From assembly GCF_000190435.1 (NCBI RefSeq), contig NC_015152.1, positions 2,796,458 through 2,860,457 on the forward strand: a stretch of 64,000 nt of DNA, in the 5' to 3' direction. The DNA is from Sphaerochaeta globosa str. Buddy (lineage in GTDB: Bacteria; Spirochaetota; Spirochaetia; Sphaerochaetales; Sphaerochaetaceae). Under the pieces are notes generated by a model. The model saw nothing but the letters and a program-made list of their open reading frames with translations, had not been told where the DNA came from and ran no database searches. This document shows positions 17,966-27,480 of the stretch, in pieces. The position numbers were made by a program, and so were the translations under genes. The number at the start of each line of letters is the position of its first letter. Position 1 is the stretch's first letter.

Positions 17966-18730
17966 ATGAAGTATTATCCAGAGTTAGTATCTCTCGGATG
18001 CTTCCGAATTACAGACTTGGAAACCATTACAGGCAGTGAAGCTGCCGCAAAGTCTCTTAGCCAAGCGTATAGAAAGAAAGGATATATCCAAAGTGTCCGG
18101 AAGAATCTCTATGTTGCAATCAGCCTAGAATCGAAACAACCAGTACCAAGTCGTTTTGAAATTGCCTCCCATATCAGCGATGATGCTGTTGTTTCGTACC
18201 ACAGTGCTTTTGAATATTACGGCTATGCGAATCAAGTGTTCTATGAGGTTTATGTGACAAGTCAGAGTCGGTTTCGAGATTTTGAATTTGATAGCATCAA
18301 TTATCGGCGAGTTGTCCCAAAAATTTACAGCCACATACAACACGAACCAAATGGAGTCCGTATCTCGTCCCTTGAACGAGCTGTGATAGAAAGCATAGAT
18401 ATGTTCGAGAGAATTGGGGGATTGGAAGAACTGTTACGATGCCTCTTGCTGATTCCTGCACTGGAGGAAACAGCTCTTCTTGCTTGCTTGGAGGAGTATG
18501 CTAACGGGTTCTTGTACCAAAAAACCGGATTGATTCTTTCTGCATTAGCAAACTCACTCCATATATCCAATTCGTTTTTCAAGGAGTGCAAAACACATCT
18601 CCCATCTGGTAAATCGTACCTGCATGAAAAATCGAACGGTTTTATATGGCATAAGAATTGGAACATGTACGCACCTGCAGATGTGTTGCAGCTTGTTAAT
18701 AAAGGAGTGACTGATTACGATGCAATATAA
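17966..18730 (+). CDS. abiEi: Type IV toxin-antitoxin system antitoxin, AbiEi family
   Basis: 254 residues. The N-terminal 70 residues form a winged helix (FRITDLETITGSEAAAKSLSQAYRKKGYIQSVRKNLYVAI), the DNA-binding part of AbiEi, and the rest is the AbiEi C-terminal antitoxin domain with SYHSAFEYYGYANQVFYEVYVTS and RISSLERAVIESID, which are common to the family. It counteracts the nucleotidyltransferase toxin encoded next and represses the operon through the palindromes upstream. It overlaps the toxin gene by 11 bp. The pair is AT-richer than its surroundings, in line with horizontal transfer. Confidence 0.88.
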   Translation: MKYYPELVSLGCFRITDLETITGSEAAAKSLSQAYRKKGYIQSVRKNLYVAISLESKQPVPSRFEIASHISDDAVVSYHSAFEYYGYANQVFYEVYVTSQSRFRDFEFDSINYRRVVPKIYSHIQHEPNGVRISSLERAVIESIDMFERIGGLEELLRCLLLIPALEETALLACLEEYANGFLYQKTGLILSALANSLHISNSFFKECKTHLPSGKSYLHEKSNGFIWHKNWNMYAPADVLQLVNKGVTDYDAI

Positions 18731-19679
18731 TCGCATGGTACTAGGCAGACAAGCTCGAGAACTGGGCTTTGTCAGAGATACCTTTGAAAAAATATGTCGG
18801 CTGGCAGATGTATTGAAATGGATCAATTCTGACTCATTATTATCTGAGTTATTAGCTCTCAAAGGAGGAACCGCACTCAATCTGATGATCCTCGAGCTTC
18901 CTCGGCTCTCTGTTGATATAGATTTGGATTTCACTGACAATATCTCCCGTGATGAAATGTTGCTGACCCGAAAAATCCTTGTAGAACGAATTGGAAAGTA
19001 CATGAGTTCTGCCGGTTACCTGCTTGGGGCCAAGTCAAAAACGTATCATGCTCTGGATTCACTTGTGTTTGAATACCAAAATGCTGGTAGCATGAAGGAT
19101 AATATTAAAATCGAGATCAACTACATGCTTCGTTGCCATATTCTTCCTCCTACAAAAAGAACTGCCCTATTGTCATGGAGAGAAGAAGAGCTAACTGCAC
19201 TTAGCCTCGATCCAATAGAAATATATGCTTCAAAAATTGTGGCTATGATCAATCGTGCCGCACCAAGAGATCTGTTTGATGTAGCTATGATGATACAGCA
19301 GGGCCTTATCAATAAATCTCAAGAATCATTATTAAGAAAATGTGTGATGTTCTATAGCGCAGTTGGGTCTGAGAAGGTACCGGAACAATTCAATTTAGAG
19401 AATGCCAAATTAATAACTCAACAACGAATCAAGACTGATCTCGTACCAGTTCTACGTCATGGTACATGGTTTGATGTCAAAAAATCCTATGAAACGGTTG
19501 TTGCATATTTGCAGGAAATTCTTATACCGACAACTAATGAGCTGGCTTTTTGGTCATCCTTCTCTCGAAACCAATATAAGCCTGAGTTATTGTTTGATGA
19601 TTCAACTATCGTAGAACGACTTATGTATCACCCTATGGCAATCTGGAAATGCAGGGATAAAGTAATCGGGAATATATAA
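18720..19679 (+). CDS. abiEii: Type IV toxin-antitoxin system toxin, AbiEii nucleotidyltransferase
   Basis: 319 residues, close to the usual length. The DNA polymerase-beta-like nucleotidyltransferase core has the GGT motif at 49-51 (LKGGTALNL) and the acidic motif VDIDLDF at 65-71, and a later D-L-F-D-V-A segment (PRDLFDVAMMIQQ). The toxin adds nucleotides to an essential RNA such as a tRNA acceptor end and stops growth when phage infection or antitoxin loss frees it. Translation is coupled to abiEi by the overlap. All catalytic motifs are intact. Confidence 0.9.
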   Translation: MQYNRMVLGRQARELGFVRDTFEKICRLADVLKWINSDSLLSELLALKGGTALNLMILELPRLSVDIDLDFTDNISRDEMLLTRKILVERIGKYMSSAGYLLGAKSKTYHALDSLVFEYQNAGSMKDNIKIEINYMLRCHILPPTKRTALLSWREEELTALSLDPIEIYASKIVAMINRAAPRDLFDVAMMIQQGLINKSQESLLRKCVMFYSAVGSEKVPEQFNLENAKLITQQRIKTDLVPVLRHGTWFDVKKSYETVVAYLQEILIPTTNELAFWSSFSRNQYKPELLFDDSTIVERLMYHPMAIWKCRDKVIGNI

Positions 19680-19909
19680 TTGTAATAAGCCATACTTCAC
19701 ATACTGGATTATCGCTATACACTGCGATGGCATCTCCTGTCAGATTTGGGCGGAAAGACCTCCCTAGTGGCATGTACTCCAATTGGTGATATGCAGGTAA
19801 GGAACCAGCAGATATCCTATGCCCCCCATCCAACAAGCCATGGTATACTACCGGGGTAGTTTCATCGTGCACTTTTGCATGGGAAAGCTGAAATAGCGAG
19901 GAGCATCGC

Positions 19910-20257
19910 ATGACCATCACAAGAATCTATGCAGACCAAAGCGGTAATTCCCATTTCGAAGAACAGGAAGTTTTGGTTACCCCTTCAGGACCTTTGGGGT
20001 GGATGTCCTCTCCTCTTGCAGTACAGTGCATGATACTTCGGGAAAACCCTCCAGGATACGATTATCCTTGGCACACGGCACCCTGCAGGCAGTACATCGT
20101 CATGCTAGAAGGGTTGGTGGAGATTGAAGTGGGAGATGGCGAGAAACGGACGTTTGGACCAGGGTCCATTGTCTTGGTAGAGGACACAACGGGAGTCGGG
20201 CATGCTTCCAAAAGTCCTGACGGAAAAGGTAGACGGTCGCTGTTTCTCCCTCTCTGA
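19910..20257 (+). CDS. Cupin-fold protein
   Basis: 115 residues forming a single cupin barrel: PWHTAPCRQYIVMLEGLVEIEVGDGEKRTFGPGSIVLVEDTTGVGHAS gives both conserved cupin motifs, although only some metal-ligand histidines are clear (the histidine in PWHTAP and the one in GVGHAS). GCGAGGAGC precedes the ATG. Enzymatic or binding roles cannot be told apart from sequence. It stands between the AbiE operon and the convergent NCS2 permease gene. Confidence 0.85.
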   Translation: MTITRIYADQSGNSHFEEQEVLVTPSGPLGWMSSPLAVQCMILRENPPGYDYPWHTAPCRQYIVMLEGLVEIEVGDGEKRTFGPGSIVLVEDTTGVGHASKSPDGKGRRSLFLPL

Positions 20258-20262
20258 TACAG

Positions 20263-20300
20263 ACGAACGGCCTCATCCTTTTCTTGATGAAGCCATTCGT
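20263..20300 (+). terminator. Convergent terminator hairpin
   Basis: ACGAACGGCCTCATC (20263-20277) pairs with GATGAAGCCATTCGT (20286-20300) around an 8-base loop; on the minus strand the two mismatches become G-U pairs, so the fold is better for the long catabolic transcript. The plus strand continues into a T-rich run, so both directions could stop here. Confidence 0.5.
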
Positions 20301-20371
20301 TGCATGATTTCTTTTCTGGTTGTTCCTTTCTTAATCCTTTTCTTTGGAATCAGTCCATTGCAGACTCACCC

Positions 20372-21625
20372 TTAGCCCTCGGACTTGGTTATATCCTTCG
20401 GCCTGAGGATTGCATTGAGAATAATACCGAAAATGGCAGCGAGTCCAAGACCCGAAAGTTGTATTGCGCCCAACTTGAAGGCAGCTCCACCGAGTCCCAA
20501 CACCAACATGGCAGCACTGATGATCAACAGCTTCGGATTGGAAAGGTTCACCTTGGCGTCAACCATATTCTTGATACCGATCGAACTGATCATACCAAAC
20601 AGCAAAATGGAAATACCACCGATTACAGGAGCGGGAATGGTACCGATCAACGCGGTGAACTTGGGAATCAAGGAGAGGAAAATCGCAAACACTGCAGCAA
20701 TTCTCATAATAATGGGATTGGAAACCCCCGTAAGGGCTATAGCACCAGTATTTTCAGAGTATGTCGTGTTTGCAGGACCGCCGATCAAACCGGCCAAACT
20801 GGTCGCAAGACCATCACCAAGCAACGTTCTCTTGATGCCGGGATCCTTGATGAAATCCTGGCCGACTACATTGCCGATAGCAAGGATGTCACCAAAATGT
20901 TCCACCATCGTAACAATGGCGATGGGGACCATGACGGTTATGGCACTTACTGAGAATTTGGGCAGTGTAAAATGAGGGATACCCACCCAGGCGGCTTCCT
21001 TGACTGCGGAGAAATCGATGATCCCAATGATGATGGAAACAAAATAGCCAAACACCAAGGCAAGCAGAACGGGAAGATTGGAAGCAAACTTCCATCCAAA
21101 TTTTGGGAAGCCAATCTTGACGAACACCCCAGCTCCGAACGTCAGCAAGGCAACAAGCCAGCAACCATTCTGCCCAATTGCTTCGGCGATGCCCGGGGAG
21201 TTCGTCCCATTGGCATTCTGGATGGCAACAGGGGCTAGAATCAGCCCAATCATAATGATCATGGGTCCTGTGACATGGGGAGGAAGAATCTTATGCAGGT
21301 TCTCATATTTTACATATCTGAAAATAATTGAAACTACAATATAGAGCCCGCCGGAAACGACTATACCACCCAATGCATACGGCAACCCTTGAGAAGCCCC
21401 GATGGCAACAATGCCGGGTATATAGGCAAAAGAACTTCCCAAAAACACAGGAACCTTGAATTTGGTTATCACATGGAACAACAAAGTTCCGATACCTGCG
21501 GCAAACAACGTCACCCCGATATCCAACCCTGTAAGAATCGGGACCAATACCGTTGCCCCGAACATGACAAAGGTATGTTGGAGTCCAAATACAATGTTCT
21601 TTCCTGTCAAATCTTTCTTAGTCAC
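20372..21625 (-). CDS. NCS2 family nucleobase permease, uracil/xanthine type
   Basis: 417 residues with about 12-14 hydrophobic helices. Signature pieces are FGLQHTFVMFGATVLVPILTGL at the N-terminus, FLGSSFAYI, GGPANTTYSENTGAIALTGVSNP, and PAPVIGGISILLFGMI, which are all typical of UraA-like symporters. It imports uracil, xanthine or a similar base with protons. It is the last gene of the long catabolic unit, 88 bp after the molybdenum subunit gene, and therefore probably brings in that pathway's substrate. Confidence 0.93.
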   Translation of the reverse strand: MTKKDLTGKNIVFGLQHTFVMFGATVLVPILTGLDIGVTLFAAGIGTLLFHVITKFKVPVFLGSSFAYIPGIVAIGASQGLPYALGGIVVSGGLYIVVSIIFRYVKYENLHKILPPHVTGPMIIMIGLILAPVAIQNANGTNSPGIAEAIGQNGCWLVALLTFGAGVFVKIGFPKFGWKFASNLPVLLALVFGYFVSIIIGIIDFSAVKEAAWVGIPHFTLPKFSVSAITVMVPIAIVTMVEHFGDILAIGNVVGQDFIKDPGIKRTLLGDGLATSLAGLIGGPANTTYSENTGAIALTGVSNPIIMRIAAVFAIFLSLIPKFTALIGTIPAPVIGGISILLFGMISSIGIKNMVDAKVNLSNPKLLIISAAMLVLGLGGAAFKLGAIQLSGLGLAAIFGIILNAILRPKDITKSEG

Positions 21626-21713
21626 GATAGTCTCCTCATAAAAAAGCCTACAGTCCTATCCGGATCTCACGCGCAGAGACATAAGCCCGGACATTTGATT
21701 CAAATACATCGTT

Positions 21714-24170
21714 TCAATCAATTCCATGCTTGCTTGCATCCTCCTTTTTGTATACCAAGTCGCTGCGACATGAACCGATCGGAGACTTGGTAATCCAATT
21801 GTCGATTGGCGTTTTATCCCCCATAGCTCTCCAGACATCCTCACTTCGAATAGGCATATGAACCAGGTCGGCCCCTACTGCCTCAAAAAGAGCATTTCCC
21901 AACGCCGGTGCAACGCTGATCATAGGGTGTTCAGCCACCCCGCGGGCTCCATAAGGCCCGTCGATTTGAGAATTCTCCACTGCAATCGTCTCAATCTCAA
22001 ACGGCAAATCCTTGGAAGTCGGAATCTTATTATCGGTAAACGAAGGATTGAGCAGATGCCCTTGTGTATCGAATATATAGCCTTCACACATGGCTGTTCC
22101 CAAACCCTGAAGCATCCCACCGACAATCTGGCCCCGAAGCAACTGAGGATTGACTACCTTTCCTACATCAAAAGCCGAGGCAATCTTTCGTATGTTGTAT
22201 TCCCCAGTCCTGGGGTTCACCTCACAGATGATTCCATGGGCACCAAAGGTCCAATCCAGGGCAGGTTTACCCTGGCCTGTCTCCTTATCGAGATTGGAAA
22301 GTCCCTGGGCTATGTAACTACCCACCCCGATCAAGGGCCCGCCGATGGCTTTCCCATCCGGATACGCGTACCCGATGGCTATCTGAGGCCATTCAATGCG
22401 GTTCTCACTGTCATGCTTTACATAGACACCCTCTCCGTCATGGGCAAGGTCATCCACACTAGCCTTCAGGACATGGGAGGCCACGGCATACCCTTTTCTC
22501 AACAGATCCTCACAAGCCAGGATACAGGCGTTCCCCGACATGATCAGACCTTTGGAAGCTACCGTCTGCCAGTCATAGGGATCGCTGTCAGTATCCTTCT
22601 CGATTTTGACGAAGACCTTCTTGTACTCGAAACCCAGGCGCTCGGCAACAATCTGTGCCAATGCAGCTGAGGACCCTTGACCGATATCGGTCAACCCTAC
22701 ATTGACAGAAACCGTCCCATCGCTGTTCATTTTCACCACGCTGGCAGTAGCGGTATTGGAAGGCATGGCTGGAGCTTTCTGCAACATCGCCACCCCCTTG
22801 CCAATCCTCCAACCGGTATCCTTCTGTCTTTGTCGCTCTTCCTTGGAAAGCTTCCCATATCCGATTGAGGCAGCAACAGCATCCAAGCAGGCTACCACAT
22901 CTCCTGAATGCTTGGTGATTTTCTCCCCGGTCAAGGTAATGGAGCCTTCCTTCAGGGCATTGAGCTTTCTGAAAGCAACCCGATCCATCCCCACCGTTTT
23001 TGCGACCAAATCCATATGGCGTTCGATACCCCAGTGAAACTCCACGTGCCCAAATCCACGGTAGGCAGTCCCATAGGGTTTGTTCGTATACAACGTATAC
23101 GCATCGACCCATGCATTGGGAATCTCGTACGGCCCCGAAGCCGAGTACCCCGAAGCCCTGGTGACATTCACCGCATAATCAGCATACGCACCGGCATCCC
23201 AATACATCTCCATTTTCTGGGCAAGGATTTTTCCTTCCTTGGTAACTCCTGTTTTTATGTGATACGTCAGGGCACTGCGACAAGGCAATAAGGAAAATTC
23301 TTCCTCCCTCGTAGCTTGGAATTTCACCGGCCTTCCGCCGGCCTTCTTCGAAAGGCATGCCGTCAAGGGCTCGATATGAATACCGGCCTTCCCGCCGAAT
23401 CCACCTCCGACATACGGGATGACCACCCGTACGTTGCACAGGGGAAGACTGAACGTATTGCAGAACAGATTGCGGACGGTAAACGGCGACTGGGCACTGG
23501 TATAGATGGTGACCTTGTCCCCGGAACCCCAGGTAACAATGGCCACATGGGTTTCCATGGGAACATGCTGTACACTTGGATTGTCGTACTCGCGTTCCAC
23601 AATATAATCACTTTCTGCGAATCCTTGTTCCACATCGCCTTTGCGGAGTTTCGTCCAGTTCGCAATGTTGGTATTCGGAATCGGAGTGAAGACCGCCTTG
23701 ATGTATTGGTAGCTGCCCAAATCGGGATGTACCAGAGGAGCATCCTCTTTGCGCGCATCCATATGACTGAGTACGGGAGGCAGGACCTCATAGACAACCT
23801 CTATCAAATCGACTGCCTTGCGGGCTATTTGCAGCGTCTCGGCTGCCACTGCAGCTACCGCCTCCCCATAATGGCGCACTTCTCCTTTTGCAAGAATATA
23901 CTTGTCCACGATGTAGAGCCCCAGCCGATAATCGAGCTCGGCTCCCGTCAATACAGCCCTTACTCCCGGCAAGGCTTCGGCTTTTGACGTATCGATGCTC
24001 AATATCCTTGCCCGTGCATGCGGGCTCTTCTTAACCTGCGCATACAGCATCCCGGGAAGGACCATGTCGCTGACATAGCCGGCCTCACCTGTCAGCTTGA
24101 CCCTTGCATCGGGGCGAATCTCACTTTTTCCTACACTTTTCAGAACAGAACGATCGAGGGTTTCATACAT
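21714..24170 (-). CDS. Xanthine dehydrogenase-type molybdenum hydroxylase, large subunit
   Basis: Starts at ATG 24170 (AAGGAGGAG upstream) to give 818 residues; the longer frame is not supported. The Mo-cofactor domain shows QSPFTVRNLF, VGGGFGGKAGIHIEP, PYGTAYRGFGHVE and, near the C-terminus, PYGARGVAEHPMISVAPALGNAL. That last piece holds the expected base catalyst glutamate, but the usual GVGEPP of xanthine dehydrogenases is GVAEHP here, so xanthine is only one of several possible N-heterocyclic substrates. It overlaps the iron-sulfur subunit gene by 8 bp and uses that subunit and the FAD subunit for electron transfer. Confidence 0.9.
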   Translation of the reverse strand: MYETLDRSVLKSVGKSEIRPDARVKLTGEAGYVSDMVLPGMLYAQVKKSPHARARILSIDTSKAEALPGVRAVLTGAELDYRLGLYIVDKYILAKGEVRHYGEAVAAVAAETLQIARKAVDLIEVVYEVLPPVLSHMDARKEDAPLVHPDLGSYQYIKAVFTPIPNTNIANWTKLRKGDVEQGFAESDYIVEREYDNPSVQHVPMETHVAIVTWGSGDKVTIYTSAQSPFTVRNLFCNTFSLPLCNVRVVIPYVGGGFGGKAGIHIEPLTACLSKKAGGRPVKFQATREEEFSLLPCRSALTYHIKTGVTKEGKILAQKMEMYWDAGAYADYAVNVTRASGYSASGPYEIPNAWVDAYTLYTNKPYGTAYRGFGHVEFHWGIERHMDLVAKTVGMDRVAFRKLNALKEGSITLTGEKITKHSGDVVACLDAVAASIGYGKLSKEERQRQKDTGWRIGKGVAMLQKAPAMPSNTATASVVKMNSDGTVSVNVGLTDIGQGSSAALAQIVAERLGFEYKKVFVKIEKDTDSDPYDWQTVASKGLIMSGNACILACEDLLRKGYAVASHVLKASVDDLAHDGEGVYVKHDSENRIEWPQIAIGYAYPDGKAIGGPLIGVGSYIAQGLSNLDKETGQGKPALDWTFGAHGIICEVNPRTGEYNIRKIASAFDVGKVVNPQLLRGQIVGGMLQGLGTAMCEGYIFDTQGHLLNPSFTDNKIPTSKDLPFEIETIAVENSQIDGPYGARGVAEHPMISVAPALGNALFEAVGADLVHMPIRSEDVWRAMGDKTPIDNWITKSPIGSCRSDLVYKKEDASKHGID

Positions 24171-24648
24171 ACCGCAACTCCTCCTTTTCCTGCACCTGAC
24201 CGGTGACATCCAAAATAGCCTCGATAATCTGCTCATAGCCGGTACATCGGCAGAAATTACCTTCCAGACCTTCCTGAATCTCCTCTTTCGTAGGATGGGG
24301 ATTGTTATGGATCAACTGTCGTGCAGACATGATCATCCCCGCAGTACAGAAACCGCATTGGACCGCCCCATGGGCTTCAAACGCTGCCTGCAACGCGGAA
24401 AGCATTCCCTCTTGAGCTTCCCCCTCTATTGTTTGGACAACACCACCATCGGCTTCCACAGCAAGGACCATGCATGAATTTACCGTCTTTCCATTAAGGA
24501 ATACCGTACAGGCGCCGCACTCACCGGCACCACACCCTTCCTTGGTTCCTGTCAGCCCCAGGTCTTCCCGTAAGAACCTCAGCAGGGTACGGTTTTCCTT
24601 CACCTCACGTTCATAGACTACTGTATTCACCGTGACTCGTATCAGCAT
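24163..24648 (-). CDS. Molybdenum hydroxylase [2Fe-2S] subunit
   Basis: 161 residues from ATG 24648, where GGAGGTGA supplies the ribosome site. The plant-type cluster ligands are in GCGAGECGACTVFLNGKTVNSC and the second cluster ligands in CGFCTAGM and CRCTGY, so all eight cysteines are present. It relays electrons from the Mo centre to FAD. It is placed between the FAD and Mo subunit genes, overlapping them by 7 and 8 bp. Confidence 0.93.
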   Translation of the reverse strand: MLIRVTVNTVVYEREVKENRTLLRFLREDLGLTGTKEGCGAGECGACTVFLNGKTVNSCMVLAVEADGGVVQTIEGEAQEGMLSALQAAFEAHGAVQCGFCTAGMIMSARQLIHNNPHPTKEEIQEGLEGNFCRCTGYEQIIEAILDVTGQVQEKEELRYV

Positions 24649-25463
24649 GATGTCACCTCCCTCAGCAAATACTTGGTGTACTCCAAAACCATGAACCTGC
24701 GATATTCCTGTGAACACCGGACATCGCTGATGGGACTGATGATGGAATCGACTTCCTTGAGCAACGCTTCAACGGAAAGAGTACCATCCAAAGGCTTGGT
24801 AACTACAGGAGTTGGAGCTGCTGAGCTCACCGCAATTCTTAGTTTCCCCTGTACTTGGGCTACTGCAACCCCTACGATCCCCAGGTCATGGCCCTGTATT
24901 CTCTTCAACTTCCGATAGACGCCATTTGCAGATGCACTGCTTGCAGGAACATGTACGGCAGTGACCAGTTCGTCTTTTTCCAGTACGGTCTTTTTCACCC
25001 CGGTAAAGAACTCGCCGATTGCCACTTCGCGTTTCCCCCTCACCGAGGCAATGGTGATCGTCGCATCCAGGCACAGCAATGCGGGAGCCATATCGGAACA
25101 CGGAGAAGCATTCACGATATTCCCAACCACGGTCGCCCGATTGCGAATCTGATAGGAAGCCAAGTCCTTGGCACATGCACACAGAAGAGGATGGTACTGC
25201 TGCACTACTTTGTTTGAGAGAATCTCATTGATGGTAACAGCAGGTCCTATCGTAAGGGCGTGATCCTCCCCCAAAACCAGTTTTTGATACTCGGGTATCT
25301 TTTTCAGGTCGAGTACCAAATCGGGTTTGTATACACCTCCCCGGATACCAACCAATAGGTCTGTCCCACCGGCGAGCAACTTTGCCTTTCGGGATGTATC
25401 AGACAACAATTCCAACAGAGTAGATTCCGAGGTAGGTCCTTTGTACGAGAATTCAACAATCAT
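24642..25463 (-). CDS. Molybdenum hydroxylase FAD-binding subunit
   Basis: 273 residues of the CoxM/XdhB type. The FAD pyrophosphate loop LLAGGTDLLVGIRGG lies near residue 30, and a second FAD segment NIVNASPCSDMAPALLCLDA near 115. The C-terminal CO-dehydrogenase flavoprotein domain follows (KRIQGHDLGIVGVAVA). It passes electrons to NAD or another acceptor. An AAGGGGGA ribosome site precedes the ATG, and the start overlaps the DUF2877 stop by four bases. Confidence 0.92.
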   Translation of the reverse strand: MIVEFSYKGPTSESTLLELLSDTSRKAKLLAGGTDLLVGIRGGVYKPDLVLDLKKIPEYQKLVLGEDHALTIGPAVTINEILSNKVVQQYHPLLCACAKDLASYQIRNRATVVGNIVNASPCSDMAPALLCLDATITIASVRGKREVAIGEFFTGVKKTVLEKDELVTAVHVPASSASANGVYRKLKRIQGHDLGIVGVAVAQVQGKLRIAVSSAAPTPVVTKPLDGTLSVEALLKEVDSIISPISDVRCSQEYRRFMVLEYTKYLLREVTSC

Positions 25464-26419
25464 ACGTCCCCCTTCCCAAAAATTTCCGGCATAAGGCCAT
25501 GAAGGCAGTACAACAGGCCGGAAGCTGCATCAAACCCGGAACTATGGCCCAATCCTGAAAGTACCTGTAACGCTCCAGCAAACTGCACTTCATCGACTTG
25601 GGCTTGAGAAAACACCTTGGCAAACGCAACCAATGCCTGAGCAAACAAATTGTCGCAGGCAAGGAGCAGCATGTGTTTTGAGATGTCAGTTGTATAGTGG
25701 AATGAATCATGGAGCATTCGACGAATACTCGTAGTGAATACCTGTACGAAATGAGTAAACGAGCTATCGTCGGCCGATTGAGAGAGCATAAAAAGGGCGA
25801 GAAGAAAACCACAAAGAAAATCATCACCCACCGGGGTGGAACCGGGACCAAGCCCCAAGAGGGCCTGCATTCCCCGTTCAGCTACGAGAAGATTTTTTGT
25901 TTGGACACCTACGAGAAGAACCTTTGCATGAGGGGAAAAATATCCCATAAAACCATCGCTGACATCGAGATGCTGAAATAATGCATCATACACCAACAAC
26001 GTACCTTTTCCGTGTTGGGCCTTGGAAAGCTCATTTCCCTGTCGAGTAATGCTCTTTACTTTCAGGGAGCTGACACAAGGTGCTGCCTCGTTGTATGGAT
26101 GCACCCTCATGGCTCCTACAAAGGAAACCCAAAGTCCACAGTCGAAACTTATGCGTTCCTCCTGCAGCATAACCTTCTGTCCGGCGCTAAGGCAAAGCTG
26201 GGAAAATTCTGTACAGGTCGATTTGGGATGCATGACAGCGGTACAGGGATGCAGTTGCGAAGGTCGCATCACCAGAGCGTACAGGCTACCATCTTTATCC
26301 TTAAGATTCAGCGAGGTGTTGAATACAGAGTGCACCGAAAGCACCCTTGGAGAAGAAGGGAAGCGTGAGCCCATTACCTCAATGGTCCCCAAGGGACCTT
26401 CAGGCCATATGGTGCGCAT
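25460..26419 (-). CDS. DUF2877 protein, AllH-like
   Basis: 319 residues with the family hallmark GLGPGSTPVGDDFLCGFLLAL near 195 and a C-terminal LSGLGHSSGFDAASGLLYCLHGL. In E. coli the DUF2877 protein AllH works with FdrA (AllF) and the DUF1116 protein AllG as oxamate carbamoyltransferase, the step that makes carbamoyl phosphate from oxalurate. The other two components are fused in one gene at the head of this unit, so all three parts are present. AAGGAGG precedes the ATG; the gene overlaps the GntR regulator gene by 20 bp. Confidence 0.85.
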   Translation of the reverse strand: MRTIWPEGPLGTIEVMGSRFPSSPRVLSVHSVFNTSLNLKDKDGSLYALVMRPSQLHPCTAVMHPKSTCTEFSQLCLSAGQKVMLQEERISFDCGLWVSFVGAMRVHPYNEAAPCVSSLKVKSITRQGNELSKAQHGKGTLLVYDALFQHLDVSDGFMGYFSPHAKVLLVGVQTKNLLVAERGMQALLGLGPGSTPVGDDFLCGFLLALFMLSQSADDSSFTHFVQVFTTSIRRMLHDSFHYTTDISKHMLLLACDNLFAQALVAFAKVFSQAQVDEVQFAGALQVLSGLGHSSGFDAASGLLYCLHGLMPEIFGKGDV

Positions 26420-27068
26420 GAAACAACGCCTCCTTGATGGCGGTATCGACCTTCTCTTTTCCCCAAAGGATGTTCCGCCGCACGATCGCCTTTGCTGATT
26501 CTACATCCCTTTGCTGAAGTGCAGACAACAGATCAAGATGGTCCTGGCAGGTTATCCGCATCCTGTCAGGATCGGTTATGTCCGATAGTCTGACGAAGTG
26601 AATCCTCTTGGCAATATCGTCCAACATCTGGGCCATCACCAAATTCCCCGCAGCACTGCAGAGCGTTCTGTGAAAAATCTCATCCTCGTCGGCACACAAG
26701 GCAAGTACCTCAGGCAACGTTTCTATCAACGTATTCCAACGTTCCTGCAAATCCTTAAGCACGTGGATATCCATACCTTTTTCACAAAGAGTCTGGACTA
26801 CCGCGAGTTCCAGGACCAGTCGGGTGTCATACAGTTCGTTCACTTCCCTGAGGTCGATCAGCCTTACCATATACCCCTTATGAGCTTCCTTGGAAACCAA
26901 ACGGGCTGATACTAGACTGTTGAGCGCTTCTCTCACGGGAGAGCGGCTAACCTCAAACTCGGCACAGAGCTCTTCTTCCGTCAACCGATATCCCGGGGTG
27001 TAAGCCCAGGTTATGATTCGCTTTGAAAGCGTGTTGTAGATATCAGTGCTGCGTGCCGGATTGCCCAT
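26400..27068 (-). CDS. GntR family transcriptional regulator, FCD subgroup
   Basis: 222 residues. The winged helix is at 1-75 (ITWAYTPGYRLTEEELCAEFEVSRSPVREALNSLVSARLVS), followed by an all-helical FCD effector domain with RLVLELAVVQ, FHRTLCSAAGN and a CQDHLDLLSAL segment carrying a metal-ligand histidine. FCD regulators sense carboxylic acids and similar metabolites. It is embedded in the unit it probably controls. TTGTATACAA at 33426-33435, upstream of the first gene, has the form of an FCD operator. Confidence 0.93.
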   Translation of the reverse strand: MGNPARSTDIYNTLSKRIITWAYTPGYRLTEEELCAEFEVSRSPVREALNSLVSARLVSKEAHKGYMVRLIDLREVNELYDTRLVLELAVVQTLCEKGMDIHVLKDLQERWNTLIETLPEVLALCADEDEIFHRTLCSAAGNLVMAQMLDDIAKRIHFVRLSDITDPDRMRITCQDHLDLLSALQQRDVESAKAIVRRNILWGKEKVDTAIKEALFHAHHMA

Positions 27069-27086
27069 CGAGATCCTCCTGGGATG

Positions 27087-27470
27087 CTACTGCTTGAAAA
27101 CGAATACCTTCACGGGGTTGCCCGGTCGTTCATCCGACTCCACCACGGTTGAAACCAACTTCATTCCTGTTTTGGGTTCATCCACTTCCAGTTGCCCGGA
27201 TGCACGGAGTCCATTTTCGAATTCAACGATCCCGAATAGCATGTTCTTTTTTGTATAGCCTTCGGGAAGATTCCACAGCCGTGTCCAAGAAAGCAAGGTG
27301 CACGGTCCCTCCAAGTCGAATTTCTCCCATCCCCTGTCAGTTACAGGATCGCGGCGGCAGTTGCAGGTTTTGCACACCATGGGTGCTGGGTAATACAGCG
27401 TCCCGCACGATTCACATCGGTAGGCGGAAATCTTCGGTTCCTTAAGCTCGTACATGCTGAAATCAATCAT
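27087..27470 (-). CDS. DUF35 zinc-ribbon OB-fold protein, thiolase partner
   Basis: 127 residues. The N-terminal zinc ribbon has CESC at 19-22 and CKTC roughly 14 residues later, and the rest is an OB-fold (LLSWTRLWNLPEGY, LFGIVEFENGLRASGQLEV). In archaea and some bacteria a DUF35 protein holds the thiolase and channels the acyl-CoA substrate; here it stands 10 bp after a thiolase-like gene, so the same pairing is expected. Confidence 0.88.
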   Translation of the reverse strand: MIDFSMYELKEPKISAYRCESCGTLYYPAPMVCKTCNCRRDPVTDRGWEKFDLEGPCTLLSWTRLWNLPEGYTKKNMLFGIVEFENGLRASGQLEVDEPKTGMKLVSTVVESDERPGNPVKVFVFKQ

Positions 27471-27480
27471 GGTTGCACCC

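Noticed and set aside
19633-19920. Minus-strand frame of 95 codons between the AbiEii and cupin genes
   Set aside because: Some segments read like protein (PLGRSFRPNLTGDAIAVYSDNP), but it overlaps the ends of both neighbouring genes, lacks a ribosome site and matches nothing I recognise.
25709-25981. Plus-strand frame of 90 codons with basic, lysine-rich sequence
   Set aside because: It lies wholly inside the DUF2877 gene on the other strand, has no ribosome site and no family resemblance; the DUF2877 frame is well conserved.
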